This document shows, one piece after another, positions 1 through 10,562 of a stretch of 64,000 nt of DNA. The position numbers and the translations under genes are program-made. Source of the stretch: Stomorhina lunata. Taxonomy: Eukaryota; Arthropoda; Insecta; Diptera; Rhiniidae. Location of the stretch: NCBI GenBank assembly GCA_933228675.1, contig OW121744.1, positions 115,219,600 through 115,283,599 on the forward strand, read 5' to 3'. The notes under the pieces are model-generated. The model made no database searches, had not been told where the DNA came from, and worked only from the letters and a program-made list of their open reading frames with translations. Position 1 is the stretch's first letter, and every line of letters starts with the position of its first letter.

Positions 1-190
1 ACAAAAATAAAATGAACAGGATATTAAAATAATAAAAAAAAACACAAAGAACTAAAGAGTGTAAAATAAAATGGTAACAAACACACACTTTCCCACCTTT
101 AGAATTTAAAGCCTAAAGGAGTAACCAAGAGAGAAAGAGTGCGGAAAGAGAGGGAACTTGTTAATAGAGGGGTCAGATTACAAATACATA
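1..190. other. AT-rich leader, nothing recognised
   Basis: AT-rich sequence before the first transposon. No open frame, repeat or RNA signal that I can support. Confidence 0.6.
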
Positions 191-192
191 TA

Positions 193-401
193 CAGTCACT
201 CAAATTACTGTCCCAATGTTTTTTAAGTTCTTTACGAATATGAGTGTAACAACAAAGCTCCTGGCTCAATCTCTCTGATATTTGGTATTATTGAATATAT
301 TGGACTCGTGTTGACTACTATAATTAAAAGTCATCATTGTGATACTTTCCGTTGATATAAAAAAAACATAAAACAAAAGCAAATTTTTATTGGGACAGTT
401 T
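193..401 (+). repeat. Left terminal inverted repeat of the Tc1-like element
   Basis: Pairs with 1739-1913 on the opposite strand. Shared landmarks are GTCACTCAAATTACTGTCCC at the tip, CTCAATCTCTCTGATATTTG in the middle and AAAGCAAATTT...TTGGGACAG at the inner end. Roughly 90 percent identity by eye, apart from an insertion near 333-360. Confidence 0.8.
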
Positions 402-417
402 TTTGACTTTAGATGTT

Positions 418-760
418 TGACAATGGCACTTTAATGGCCTAGGGTTGCATGGTTGCTTAAGGTGTTGGAACAGTTCCTAAAATTGTTGGTACGATTTTTG
501 AAGGAAAAGATCATTTTCCAAAAGGTTAATGATCTCAAAAAAAAAAAACCGCCAAACTAACACAAAAATTTCTCAATGACAACGGTTAAAAAGTTCTTGA
601 TTGGCCGCCCCAGTCACCCCATCTTAACCTCATCGGGCACCTTTTTTAAGAGTGGTGTTGTTGGAACCCCTGGTAATTTAGATGAACTGAGGGCAGACGT
701 GGTGGAAGCTTGGAACGGAATTGCTCCAAGTGATTGTAAATATTTCGTAGAGAGTAGCGT
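418..760 (+). pseudogene. Tc1 transposase fragment, copy A, truncated by a SINE
   Basis: Conceptual translation gives pieces of a Tc1-type DDE/D transposase. The clearest is LDELRADVVEAWNGIAPSDC followed by K-x-F-V-E-S, the usual near-C-terminal block. An open frame starting at ATG 576 covers this block, but the ATG is not the real start. The upstream catalytic region is frameshifted. The match stops near 755-760, just before the SINE head at about 771, so the last ~20 residues of the family C-terminus are missing. Copy B at 1296-1692 retains them. Not functional. Confidence 0.75.
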
Positions 761-770
761 TGTATGTGAA

Positions 771-910
771 CTACCGTGGTAGCAGGTTAGTCATCCGCAT
801 AGCATAAATGAGGTCCCAAGTTCGATCCCCGGTCAGACCCTCTTGAAAAAATGAAATTTCCAAAAAGCGGTTCACCTCATAACTCAGCTAGCCACTGGTT
901 ATTGAGTATT
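771..910 (+). mobile_element. tRNA-derived SINE, 5' part, plus orientation
   Basis: Starts with a tRNA-like head: an A-box-like TGGTAGCAGGTTAG near 778 and a B box AGTTCGATCCC near 819, followed by GGTCAGACC. A short A-rich link leads to the body motif GGTTCACCTCATAACTCAGC. It breaks off at about 910, where a second SINE in opposite orientation begins. No intact cloverleaf can be drawn and the acceptor ends do not pair, so this is a SINE head and not a tRNA gene. Confidence 0.7.
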
Positions 911-1210
911 ATATATATTTCCCCGACAACATTCCAATTGGAACAAGGGGCACTTCTCTCAGATAATGAGCTGCATCCTATTCTATTTTTAGACTCATCG
1001 AAAGGGACCTACGTTTTAACTCCGTCTCCGAACGGCAAATGCTTTAGTTAGGGAAGTTTTACATAGCCTAATACTCAATAACTAGTGGAGTTATGAGGTG
1101 AACCGCCGCTTTTTTTGAAAATTTATTTTTTTTAAGTCGGTCTGGCCGGGGATCGAACTTGGGACCTCTGGTATGATAGGCAGATGACTAACCTGCTGTA
1201 CCACGGCGAT
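911..1210 (-). mobile_element. tRNA-derived SINE, near full length, minus orientation
   Basis: Read on the minus strand from 1210: tRNA-like head with A-box-like TGGTACAGCAGGTTAG and B box AGTTCGATCCC, then GGTTCACCTCATAACTCC, then a body with GCATTTGCCGTTCGGAGACG, ending in an AT-rich tail (ATATATAT) near 911. About 300 bp. Together with 771-910 it makes a near-palindrome whose outer ~140-bp arms match. The body motif TTGCCGTTCGGAGWCGG resembles a segment I associate with other fly SINEs; that link is from memory and unverified. Confidence 0.7.
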
Positions 1211-1295
1211 AACACCATTGTAATACCCTCCATTGATAAAAACAAAAAAACAAAAGCAAATTTTGATTGGGACAGTTTTTTGACTTTAGATGTTT

Positions 1296-1692
1296 GACGG
1301 TGGCACTGCAATGGTCTAGGGTTGGAAGGCTGCTTTAGGTGTTTGAACAGTTCCTAAAATTGTTGGTACGATGAATTCACAGTCCTACGTCAATGCCATA
1401 CCAATCTCCCCATTTTTTTCGAAAAATTTAAAATCTTGAAGGAAAAGGTCATTTTCCAACAGGACAACGGGTATAAAGTCCTTGGCTGGCAGTCCCAGTC
1501 ACCCGATTGCACGATCTGTGCGAATCTTAAGACAGGTGTTGTCGGAACCCCTAGTAATTAAGATGAACTAAGGGCACATGTGGTGGAAGCTTGGAACGGC
1601 ACTGATTAAAGTGATTGTAAACATTTAGTAGAGAGTATATGAGTAGTATAGGAGCCGTTATTACTGCGAATAAAGGCTATACAAAATATTAA
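1296..1692 (+). pseudogene. Tc1 transposase fragment, copy B, with native C-terminus
   Basis: Reading across frameshifts gives GG-T-A-M-V-W-like sequence, then V-I-F-Q-Q-D-N (the block holding the second catalytic Asp), then V-L-G-W-x-S-Q-S-P-D, then DELRAHVVEAWNG and finally A-N-K-G-Y-T-K-Y followed by TAA at 1690. These are the expected blocks, in the expected order, for the C-terminal half of a Tc1 transposase. The stretch between QQDN and GW-x-SQSPD, which normally has about 20 residues, is deleted. In-frame stops and shifts make it dead. It is a diverged duplicate of 418-760. Confidence 0.75.
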
Positions 1693-1738
1693 ATTATAAA
1701 ATTTACACTAAATATGTAAATAAATCTAAAGACAAAAA

Positions 1739-1913
1739 ACTGTCCCAATACAAATTTGCTTTTGTTTTATTTTATTTCTTTTTAATTATAGTTGTTAACA
1801 AGAGTCCAATATACAATAATACCAAATATCAGAGAGATTGAGCCAATAGCTTTATTGCTACACTCAAATTCGTAAACACCTTAAAAGCATTGGGACAGTA
1901 ATTTGAGTGACTG
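1739..1913 (-). repeat. Right terminal inverted repeat of the Tc1-like element
   Basis: Reverse complement of the left terminal repeat. It ends in TTGAGTGACTG followed by TA. It lacks the ~30-bp insertion seen in the left repeat, so it probably shows the original form. Confidence 0.8.
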
Positions 1914-1915
1914 TA

Positions 1916-2713
1916 TAAAACTGTAAAATAACGGTTTGGGGTAAAACTTTGTATGTAAATAAAAACAAAAGGTGTGTTTTTTTTCTCGTTGCTTTAAATT
2001 GAAATAATAATTGTAACCAGAAAATAGAGTTTAACGAGTGAATGAGCCAAATAAAGGGCAATACAAAAGAAAAAAATGTTTAAAAATCTCCTAGAGTATG
2101 ACTGAAGCCCCACCACGTGCTTTGGTGGTTAAAGGGAAGCAGCAAATTTGCATTTAAATTTGAAAATATAAAAAAACCGCCAAGTTTATTTAGTGGTTAC
2201 TGTTGAATTCTTTTTTTTTGGTTGGATTTCCATATAACCGTACACTTGCATCCAAAATATTAAGGTATATTTACATGTAAATTTACATATTACAGTTAAA
2301 TGTGGTAGAACTACTTAAGTGTGTGAAGGTAATAAAGTAAGTCTGTAGGAAATTGTTGCATAAATTGTTAATAGATGAAATGAAGAACTCAGCAGATATT
2401 GTGAACAGTAGCAAGATAACGATTTTGATATTGACTTAAGTCGTTAGGCTTCACAAGGTAGGCCTTTTTATAAACGCCTCCGCATAGGTAGCAATTTCTC
2501 TAAAGGCCCTGGTATGGATACTGATAGCTTTTTAGGAAATAAGAAGGTATTCATTTGACTTTCTTCCTATAAAATAAAAAGCTAAGAAACACCCTTCATC
2601 GCCAATTTGTGTTAAATCTTAAAGTGTATAGGTTGCGTAAACTGGTTGCCTTGTGTGTATCCACTATCAGGGATTGCAGATATCTCACAACTTCTATATT
2701 AATCTAAGCCATA
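1916..2713. other. Unannotated AT-rich stretch
   Basis: No convincing open frame, repeat or RNA gene between the Tc1 element and the next SINE. Confidence 0.5.
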
Positions 2714-3019
2714 TAACAGATGGTAAATCAGGTTCGTCTTCCGTCTAGCATAGCAGAGGTAAGAAGTTCGATCTACGGCCAGACCCACTTGAAAAAAGAA
2801 ATTAAAAAAAGAACGGTTCACCTCATACCTCAGCTAGCTACTTGTTGTTGAGTCTTAGGCCATGTAAGACTTATCTTACTAATGCATTTGCCGTTCGGAG
2901 ACGGAGTTAAAACGTAGGTCATTTCAATGAGTCTAAAAATAAAATCGGATGCAGGTCATTGTCTGAGAGAAGTACCCCTTGTTCCAATTGAAATGCCGTG
3001 GGAATATGTATGTATATAG
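2714..3019 (+). mobile_element. tRNA-derived SINE, third copy
   Basis: Same element as 911-1210, in plus orientation and more diverged. It has a tRNA-like head near 2721, a damaged B box AAGTTCGATCTACGG near 2765, CGGTTCACCTCATACCTCAG, then the body motif TGCCGTTCGGAGACGGAG, ending in TATGTATGTATATA. This copy shows the full order head-body-tail without the inversion seen in the Tc1 element, and so defines the family. Confidence 0.7.
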
Positions 3020-3689
3020 CAGGTGGTCTTAAAAAAGGAAGATGAGAAAGACAGACTATCTTAATGGTGTTTTTTTTTTCGAAGAAACGATTTTGTTTAT
3101 ATCTTGAGTTTCCAAGTTCAAATATGGACATCAGTTATAAGTGAATCTTCTTGAAGTTGTAAGGCATCATAAATTGAGATCCTGTGTTCTACATAAAATC
3201 AAGGATAGCATAAGAAGGCATCATAAATGTACCAATTAGGCTTTCTAGTCAGACATCATCTGGGAGTGTATCGAACTGTTTGATAGAATAATTACCATTT
3301 TATTACCGGTTGTGAATATTCTGTTTTTTTACGGATAAGGATGACTCCAGAGGTTTTCTAATGTAGGATATACTACAAGGTCTTCTCTCTAGTAGTAGAT
3401 CTTATCTACTACTTATCTATAGCTAGATTCAACGATTAAGAAGCAGAGGATAACTTCCAGTCATAATTTGGGGATTTTTCAAATTGGATAACTCCAATCT
3501 ATTGAAGCCTAGCTTATAATTATATATTTTGGCGAACTTTCCAGTTTAAAGAGTAGGATCACTCCACCCATCACCTTCTTTTAAATGTACATATATATGG
3601 ACTCTCATACCAGATCTCTTTTACCAGATGCTACAATACTAAGAGGCGACGCTTAAGAAGGAAAATAAGCCTAAGGAGGAAAGGAAGTC
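3020..3689. other. Unannotated AT-rich stretch
   Basis: Only minor features: AAGGCATCATAAAT occurs twice (about 3171 and 3212), and there is a small inverted repeat TAGTAGTAGAT/ATCTACTACTTA near 3393-3415. No gene seen. Confidence 0.5.
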
Positions 3690-4625
3690 TAATCATAATT
3701 TGTAATTTTCCTAATTGAGACTGAATTATGAAGGCAACAATAAGCAAATTATCATATGTATCTCATTTTCGTAGATTTCTTAAAGGAATGACTCAGCTTT
3801 TCGTGATGACTCAGCTTTTCGTGATGACTCAACATTTCGAGATGACTCAGCTATTTAGGATGACTCTGCAGTTGGGGATGACTCATCAGTTAAGCACTCA
3901 ACAGTTTGAAATGACAAAACAGTTCACAATGACTCAGCATTTTAGGATGACTCAACATTTTAGGGTGACTCAGCAGTTGGAGATGATTTAACATAATTTG
4001 TAGTTTTTCTAATTGAGACTGAATTATGAAGGCAACAATACGCAAATTATCATATGTATCTCATTGTCGCAGATTTCTTAAAGGGATGACTCAGCTTTTC
4101 GTGATGACTCAACAGTTCGAGATGACTCAGCTATTTAGGATGACTCAGCAGTTGGGGATGACTCAGCAGTTAAGCACTCAACAGTTTGAAATGACATAAC
4201 AGTTCGGAATGACTCAGCAGTTTAGGATGACTCAGCAGTTGGAGATGACTCAACAGTTTGGGATGACTCATCAATTTATTCAAGTCAATATATGTCAATA
4301 TATATATATCATTGCAGTTTTCTTAACGCTGAGTCATCCAGCTTATCGTGATGACTAAACAGTTTAAGATGATTCAGCAGTTTAGGACGACTCTGCAGTT
4401 GAGGATGACTCTGTACTTTAGGACTCAACAGTTTGAGATGACTAATCTGCTCAGAATAACTCAGCAGTTTAGGATGACTCAGCAGTAAATAATGATTCAG
4501 CGGTTGGAGATGACTCAGCAGTTTAGAATGACTCATCAGCTTATAATGTCTCAGCGGTTAAAATCTCAGTAGCTTAAGATAACTCAGTAGTTTGGGATGA
4601 CTCAGGATTTTAGGTAACATCTTAT
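3690..4625 (+). repeat. Minisatellite of TGACTCAGC sites with a ~299-bp duplication
   Basis: Units of about 15 bp of the type GATGACTCAGCAGTTTGG are repeated with variation. By eye there are about 22 copies of TGACTCA, of which about 14 extend to TGACTCAGC; one near 4330 is on the other strand. The array contains a larger duplication: 3704-3990 and 4003-4275 share the same lead-in (GAGACTGAATTATGAAGGCA) and the same order of variants, offset about 299 bp. The 87-residue open frame at 3728-3991 is only the repeat read as (MTQ-x-F) and is not a gene. TGACTCA is the AP-1 consensus and TGACNNNGC the antioxidant-response/CncC-Maf consensus. Confidence 0.85.
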
Positions 4626-5744
4626 GAGGGTACTGGAGCACAGGGAACTATAGATCTTAGATCGCATGCCTCTAGAGACTTAAAGCTCCAACTGAATAAG
4701 GGTGGGCGAGATGAAGGGAAGGATTATGTATTTCAGCAAATTATAGATGGTCGTTTGTTCTGGGGTATACAGTTTAGTCATGTTTTCGAAGGAAACTAAT
4801 TTCAATCGATCAGCTATGAATTCAGTTCAAAATTTCCCATTGGGTTAACTGTGGCTTAAACTATAGTTTTACCAATGGTACTTCTTCTGGTATATTTAAC
4901 ACATTTGTATGCTAAAGATTTATGCGAAAAAGTATTTAAATTGTTTTACCATTTTAAATTCAAGCTATCACACGAAATAAACTGTGTGTAAGAGTTTAAA
5001 AGACAGTTATTAACCCATTGAAGACAGTGAAAGATTTTAAGACATTCTGAATTTGTAAGGGTTGCTAAATGGTTTTAAAGATTTGTATGGTACCTGCTTT
5101 GAACAGCTTTGAAGCTTTCAGTGCAAAAACGACAGCACAATCTGCTTGTCAGAATATTCTTAAGAGAATGATGTATTCTGGCTGCGGACAGTGTTTTGGA
5201 GACACTGCCTTAGATCAAGCGATAAGAGAATCTCAACATCGTTTCTTAACGGGTTAATTCTCATTCAAAAGGATCCCCTACAATAAAAGAGGAACTGAAT
5301 ATATAAACACCCATAATAGGGATTACATTTATAAAATGTATGTATATTATTAATTTTTTTTTTGGTTTAATATCTTCTCTTTCTTTAATACAAAAGATTT
5401 TCTTTTTTTCATATTTATTTTATAGGGACAGGAGCAGAAAGTTAATGAAAATTTTTAAATAAAACAACAGGATAATTTTAAATACTTGGAAGGGGAAATA
5501 AGAAGAACTTAAAAAGGATTCATTAGTATTAATATTGAGCTCTGGTTATGTTAAGGCACAAAAGGTACAAAAATAATAACAAAGAGTGAAAAAAAAGCCT
5601 GTGCTCTTAACTTGACTTATGAAGAGTATTAACATATGAATGATTGGGGGAATTTTGATATGCCAAAAAAACAATGACCTATAAGGTTTTTGGGAAAATT
5701 ATTAGGGCTCTTACAAGCTTGCATTTTTCAATGTGAATCTTCAT
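4626..5744. other. Unannotated stretch
   Basis: No repeat or identified gene. A 62-codon ATG frame at 5069-5257 on the plus strand has somewhat less biased composition than its surroundings but matches no family I know. The tail near 5700 (AAGCTTGCATTTTTCAATG) leads into the next array. Confidence 0.45.
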
Positions 5745-7035
5745 ATTGAAAATTTTTCTATAGAAAAAATTTCATATTGAAAATTTTTCTATAGAAAAAA
5801 TTTCATATTGAAAATTTTTCTATAGAAAAAATTTCATATTGAAAATTTTTCTACAGAAAAAATTTCATATTGAAAATTTTTCTATAGAAAAAATTTCATA
5901 TTGAAAATTTTTCTATAGAAAAAATTTCATATTGAAAATTTTTCTATAGAAAAAATTTCATATTGAACATTTTTCTATAGAAAAAATTTCATATTGAAAA
6001 TTTTTCTATAGAAAAAATTTCATATTGAAAATTTTTCTACAGAAAAAATTTCATATTAAAAATTTTTCTATAGAAAAAATTTCATATTGAAAATTTTTCT
6101 ATAGAAAAAATTTCATATTGAAAATTTTTCTATAGAAAAAATTTCATATTGAAAATTTTTCTATAGAAAAAATTTCATATTGAAAATTTTTCTATAGAAA
6201 AAATTTCATATTGAAAATTTTTCTATAGAAAAAATTTCATATTGAAAATTTTGACTATGAAATTTTTCTATAGAAAAAATTTCATATTAAAAATTTTTCT
6301 ATAAAAGAATTTCATACTGAAAATTTTTCTATAGAAAAAATTTCATATAGAAAATTTTTCTATAGTAAAAATTTCAAATTGAAAATTTTTCTATAGAAAA
6401 ATTTTCAATATGAAATTTTTTCTATAGAAAAATTTTCAGTATGAAATTCTTTTATAGAAAAATTTTTAATATGAAATTTTTTCTATAGAAAAATTTTCAA
6501 TATGAAATTTTTTCTATAGAAAAATTTTCAATATGAAATTTTTTCTATAGAAAAATTTTCAATATGAGATTTTTTCTATAGAAAAATTTTCAATATGAAA
6601 TTTTTTCTATAGAAAAATTTTCAATATGAAATTTTTTCTATAGAAAAATTTTCAATATGAAATTTTTTCTATAGAAAAATTTTCAATATGAAATTTTTTC
6701 TATAGAAAAATTTTCAATATGAAATTTTTTCTATAGAAAAATATTCAATGTGAAATTTTTTCTATAGAAAAATTTTCAATATGAAATTTTTTCTATAGAA
6801 ACATTTTCAATATGAAATTTTTTCTATAGAAACATTTTCAATATGAAATTTTTTCTATAGATAAATTTGCAATATGAAATTTTTTCGATAGAAAAATTTT
6901 CAATATGAAATTTTTTCTATAGAGAAATTTTCAATGTGAAATTTTTTTTTATAGAAAAATGAGCAATATGAAATTTTTCTATAGAAAAATTTTCAATATG
7001 AAATTTTTTTTGTAGAAAAATTTTCAATGGAAATG
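5745..7035. repeat. CTATAG array A: 31-bp units, inverted about 6393
   Basis: Units are the core TTTTCTATAGAAAA plus the 17-bp spacer AATTTCATATTGAAAAT. From about 5745 to 6393 the spacer reads in this direction. From 6394 to about 7035 it reads as its reverse complement (ATTTTCAATATGAAATT). The switch point is the perfect palindrome at 6381-6406. The array is thus a ~1.3-kb inverted repeat with essentially no loop. Units near the centre and outer ends are most diverged. Confidence 0.95.
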
Positions 7036-7180
7036 TAACATCTTTATACTATAAAGTCTTTTTTTATGGGACTTATCGAAAAAACCATACGGTTAATCAG
7101 TGTATGGAAGTGCAACATTTTTATATTATAAAGTCTTGGCTTTTAGTTTAGGTAAGTCTGGTTAACTCATCTCGTGACTC
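7036..7180. other. Spacer between array A and a 31-bp repeat
   Basis: Contains the imperfect repeat CATCTTTATACTATAAAGTC / CATTTTTATATTATAAAGTC near 7050 and 7110. No gene. Confidence 0.4.
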
Positions 7181-7335
7181 AATCGTGAGTCTTTAACATA
7201 GTCGAATTTTCAATCGTGACTAATTTTCATAGTCCAAAATTCAATCGTGACTCCTATATTTAAGCCAATTTTCAGTCTTCAGCCTTTAAATAGTCCAATT
7301 ATTTAATTATTACTACTAAAATAGCCAAATTTCCA
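7181..7335 (+). repeat. Five-unit 31-bp tandem repeat lacking the CTATAG core
   Basis: Successive units start at about 7181, 7212, 7243, 7274 and 7305. The first three begin AATCGTGACT and carry a CATAGTCCAA-like block before ending in ATTTTC; the last two are worn. The period equals that of the neighbouring CTATAG arrays, but the core palindrome is absent. Confidence 0.7.
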
Positions 7336-7900
7336 TGATTTATACTTTTTAACACATCACGTACTATTGTACTTCTATCGTTTAATGGACTCACTCGCTC
7401 GCAGTAGTTATTGTTGCTATCAAGTTCCATAAATGTCTCATAAAATAATGATCTTTTTCTGCTACCTAAAAACCTAAAATCTACTAGTTACTCGCGTACA
7501 ACATATTTGACACATAGCACGCGCATTCGCCAACAAACTCATAAAAAGTTTAATGACACTTTTTGCTTTTTTGCCGGAAAGAAAAAAAAATCGTCTAATT
7601 TCATTTATACGAAGGTAAACAGACACTTTAATTCAATTAACAAAAAAAAACTTGCAAGTTATGTGTTAGAAAACATTTTGAAGCATCAGGGAATTCTTAA
7701 GTCATTAAGGAAGATTTAAGTTAAATAAGATATAAATAATTGCAAATTTATAGACGAAATGACCTTGAGAATATGCAATTAAATTTAAATATTTTAGAGG
7801 ATTTAAAATTAAGCTTCAGTTACTTACCAAGATATATTGTAGGAAATATTAGCCAGAGGCTCTAAAAATATGTTCTGCAACATTTTTTTTAACAATTATT
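7336..7900. other. Unannotated AT-rich stretch
   Basis: No supported gene. The frame ending at 7719 has no ATG at its 5' end and is Lys/Asn-rich, typical of random AT-rich sequence. Confidence 0.5.
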
Positions 7901-10512
7901 AAAAAATGAGTTTCCAGCAACATGTTGCTGAAGTACAAACAATCAAAAGTTTAAATTTTCAATGGAAATTAATAAAAATAGTGATTTTGGTATATTTAAA
8001 CTTTCAGCAACATGTTGCGAAAAAATTTAATTTCAAGCAACATGTTGCTGAAACAAAAATACATTAAAAAATAATAAATTCTTAATGCAAGCTTAAGGCA
8101 CTTAATATTTATTGTGAATTTCTTTGCTTTATAAAATGTTGTGAAAAATATTTAATCCTAGCAACATGTTGCCAGAGAAAAAACAATTAATAATGAACCA
8201 ATTTTTTAAGGAAATAAAAGATAAATCTCTTTGCAAAGTGTAATTCAATCTGTCGTTAATGTTTTGAACATTAAAAAAACTGATGATTTAAAATTTACAT
8301 ATTTTTTCAAGGGCAAATTTCAGAATTTTTAGTTATAAAAGTTTTTGTTTAAGAACAAAATTAAACTCGTTCTTTAAGTTTTTTGACAAGATCATCAATA
8401 AATTTCAAGAGCAGAGATGAAAATAATACGTGCAATTTTTTAGAGGCCATAAATTTCAAATTGTTTGAATTTGTTATACTAAAGCTTAGCTTAATAAAAA
8501 TTGATTTTACTTCGAATTTTTAAGGCAGATATTCTTGTCGGAGGTCATGTTTTTATTTGATTGATATTAAATTTGGGTATAAATTAAGAGAGCTCGTTTC
8601 TTAAGTCAATAATTTCAATTCATTTTAACAAAACATTAATCTTTTTATGTTTATTTTTAGAAAATTTTAATGCTTAGCAACATGTTGCTAAAAAAGAAGG
8701 GCCAAAAAAATGTTGCTGGGAACACTTTTTAGGAAAATATCAATTATTTTCATATTATTACTAAAAAAATTTAAGTTTTACAAAATTGTAAAGTTTTGAA
8801 ACATGTTGCTAGAAGAAATAATGTCTGAAACATGTTGCTAGGAACAATATTCAAACAATATATTATTTAATTAAATTTTTAAAATTAATAACAAACGAAA
8901 AATAAAGTTTCTAGAAATTTTAATGTTTAGCAACATGTTGGTAACAGTAGTAAGTCATTAAACATGTTGCTGGGAACCCTTGCAAAACAAAAAGTGTTTA
9001 ATTTTTACGTTCTTTATTAAAAACTTAACAAATTTTATGTTTAAAAGTAGTATTTAGAAATTTGTTTTTGTAAAATGTTTATATTCTTAAGAAAATTTCA
9101 TGATTAGAAACATGTTGCCAAAAGACATGGGGTGTCCATCATGTTGTGGCAACGCTATTGAAGCAAATCGTAAAATCTTTACATTTTCTATTATAAAGTA
9201 GAGAACAAAATGTTTCTGGAAGCTTAGCAATACTAAGCAACATGTTGCTAAAAGAAGTATAAGAAAAAACATGTTGCTAGGAACACTTTTTAAAGAACAC
9301 TTCTTTCATTTCTTCTATTTTCTTAATAATAACAAAAGGAAACAAGAGTTTCTAGAAATTTTTATTACTTAGCAACATGTTGGTATTCATACTAAGATAC
9401 AAAACATGTCGCTTAAAATACTGTTCAAAAAACTTCGTTAATTTTAATTATTTACTAAATCAATTTTTTTATGTTCAGCAACATGTTGCCAAAAGAAATA
9501 TGTCTCAAAACATGTTACGGGAGCACTATTGAATTAAAATTTCAATTGTTTTTACTTTTTTAATTATAAAAAAGAAATAACTATTGTAACTTATAATATT
9601 TCGCAACATGTCGTTAAAAAAAGTATCGAACGAAACATGTTGCCAAAAATACTATTAAATCAAAAGATCATTTTTTTAAGTATTTTTTTATAATAACTAA
9701 AAGAAATTAAATTTTATAGTAGTTTTTAATATCTAGCAACATGTTTATAAACGAACCAAGTCACAAAACATGTTGCTGGAAACAATATTAACATATAAGG
9801 TCCTAACATATAAGGTCCTAAAGAAATTTAAAGTTTCAAAATAAAATTTAGAGTTTTCGTTATAACACTATTAATTTCTAGAAAATTTAAATATTTAGCA
9901 ACATGTTGCCAACAGAATTGTGATTCAAATTATGTTGTAGGAATTTTTTTTTTCAGCAAAACCTCAAGTTTCTTAAATTTTTTATTGTAAACCAAAGAAA
10001 ATTAATGTTTGTAGAAACTTAGGAAAGCCTAGCAACATGTTGCTGAAAGAAGTTTAGAACGATATATGAGTCTAGGGATTATTTTTAAATAAAATGCCAA
10101 TTATTTTTAAATAATTGGCATTTAATTACCTTAAGAATTAAAGCACATAGAAATTTTAAAAGTTTAGCAACATGTTGATAAAAGTAATAAGGCATTTTCC
10201 TGGGAACTCCATTTAAATAAAACGTCTAAAAGTTTATTCTCTTTATTAAATCTAAAGAAATTTTAAATTTAAATATAAAGCATAGAATTTTGTTTGTAAA
10301 AAATCTGCAAATTTTTAATAATTCTAAATGTTGCTAAACATGTTTCCAAAAGAAGATTTATTCTCTTTATTAAAACCTAAAGAAATTTTAAGTTTAAATA
10401 TAAAGAAATTTTAAGTTTAAATATAAAATATGGAATTTTGTTTGTATAAAATCTTTAAATTTTAAAAAACTTCAAATGTTTAGCAACATGTTGCGGAGAG
10501 TATTATTAAACA
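7901..10512 (+). repeat. Diverged ~136-bp satellite carrying the palindrome GCAACATGTTGC
   Basis: From about 8640 to 10512 a unit of roughly 105-160 bp recurs. It has TTTCTAGAAATTTTAAT, then TTAGCAACATGTTGC, then ~20 bp later AAAACATGTTGCTGGGAACA, then an AT-rich filler with AAAGAAAT. Palindrome positions include about 9235, 9371, 9477, 9601, 9737, 9898, 10030, 10168 and 10483. Isolated, more worn copies of AGCAACATGTTGCT reach back to 7917. Conservation is concentrated on the paired ACATGTTGC motifs while filler drifts. The block lies in the presumed first intron of the lipase gene and ends about 40 bp from its splice donor. Confidence 0.75.
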
Positions 10513-10548
10513 AAACATACTGTTATTAAAAAATTATATATATTTTCA

Positions 10549-10562
10549 AAATCTTACCTCTA
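10549..10562 (-). other. Splice donor of lipase exon 1
   Basis: On the minus strand the sequence reads AAAATAGAG/GTAAGATTTT, a near-consensus 5' splice site; the intron begins at 10557. The lipase homology ends exactly here, supporting its use. No partner acceptor with lipase-like sequence was found between here and position 1. Confidence 0.8.

Larger units (their letters stand above)
193..1913 (+). mobile_element. Degenerate Tc1-family DNA transposon with internal duplication
   Basis: The element runs from CAGTCACTCAAATTACTGTC at the left to its inverted copy at the right, with a TA dinucleotide immediately outside each end (191-192 and 1914-1915). This is the Tc1/mariner target-site pattern. 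Terminal inverted repeats are long: about 193-401 on the left and 1739-1913 on the right, the left arm holding an extra stretch around 333-360. The inside has been rearranged. The segment 335-755 (inner end of the left repeat plus transposase remnant) is present again at 1216-1640 in the same orientation, and two SINEs lie between the copies. Total length is close to a normal Tc1 element, but only because duplication and insertion offset loss of the transposase N-terminus. The element cannot be autonomous. Confidence 0.85.

Noticed and set aside
771..1210. tRNA genes on either strand
   Set aside because: A- and B-box motifs are present but no cloverleaf with pairing acceptor stems can be formed; both continue into a SINE body.
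3728..3991. 87-codon open frame (MTQ repeats)
   Set aside because: It is the TGACTCAG minisatellite read in one frame; the second copy of the block is not open in the same way.
5069..5257. 62-codon frame with mixed composition
   Set aside because: Least implausible of the short frames, but it has no recognisable family or splice context and is too short to claim a gene.
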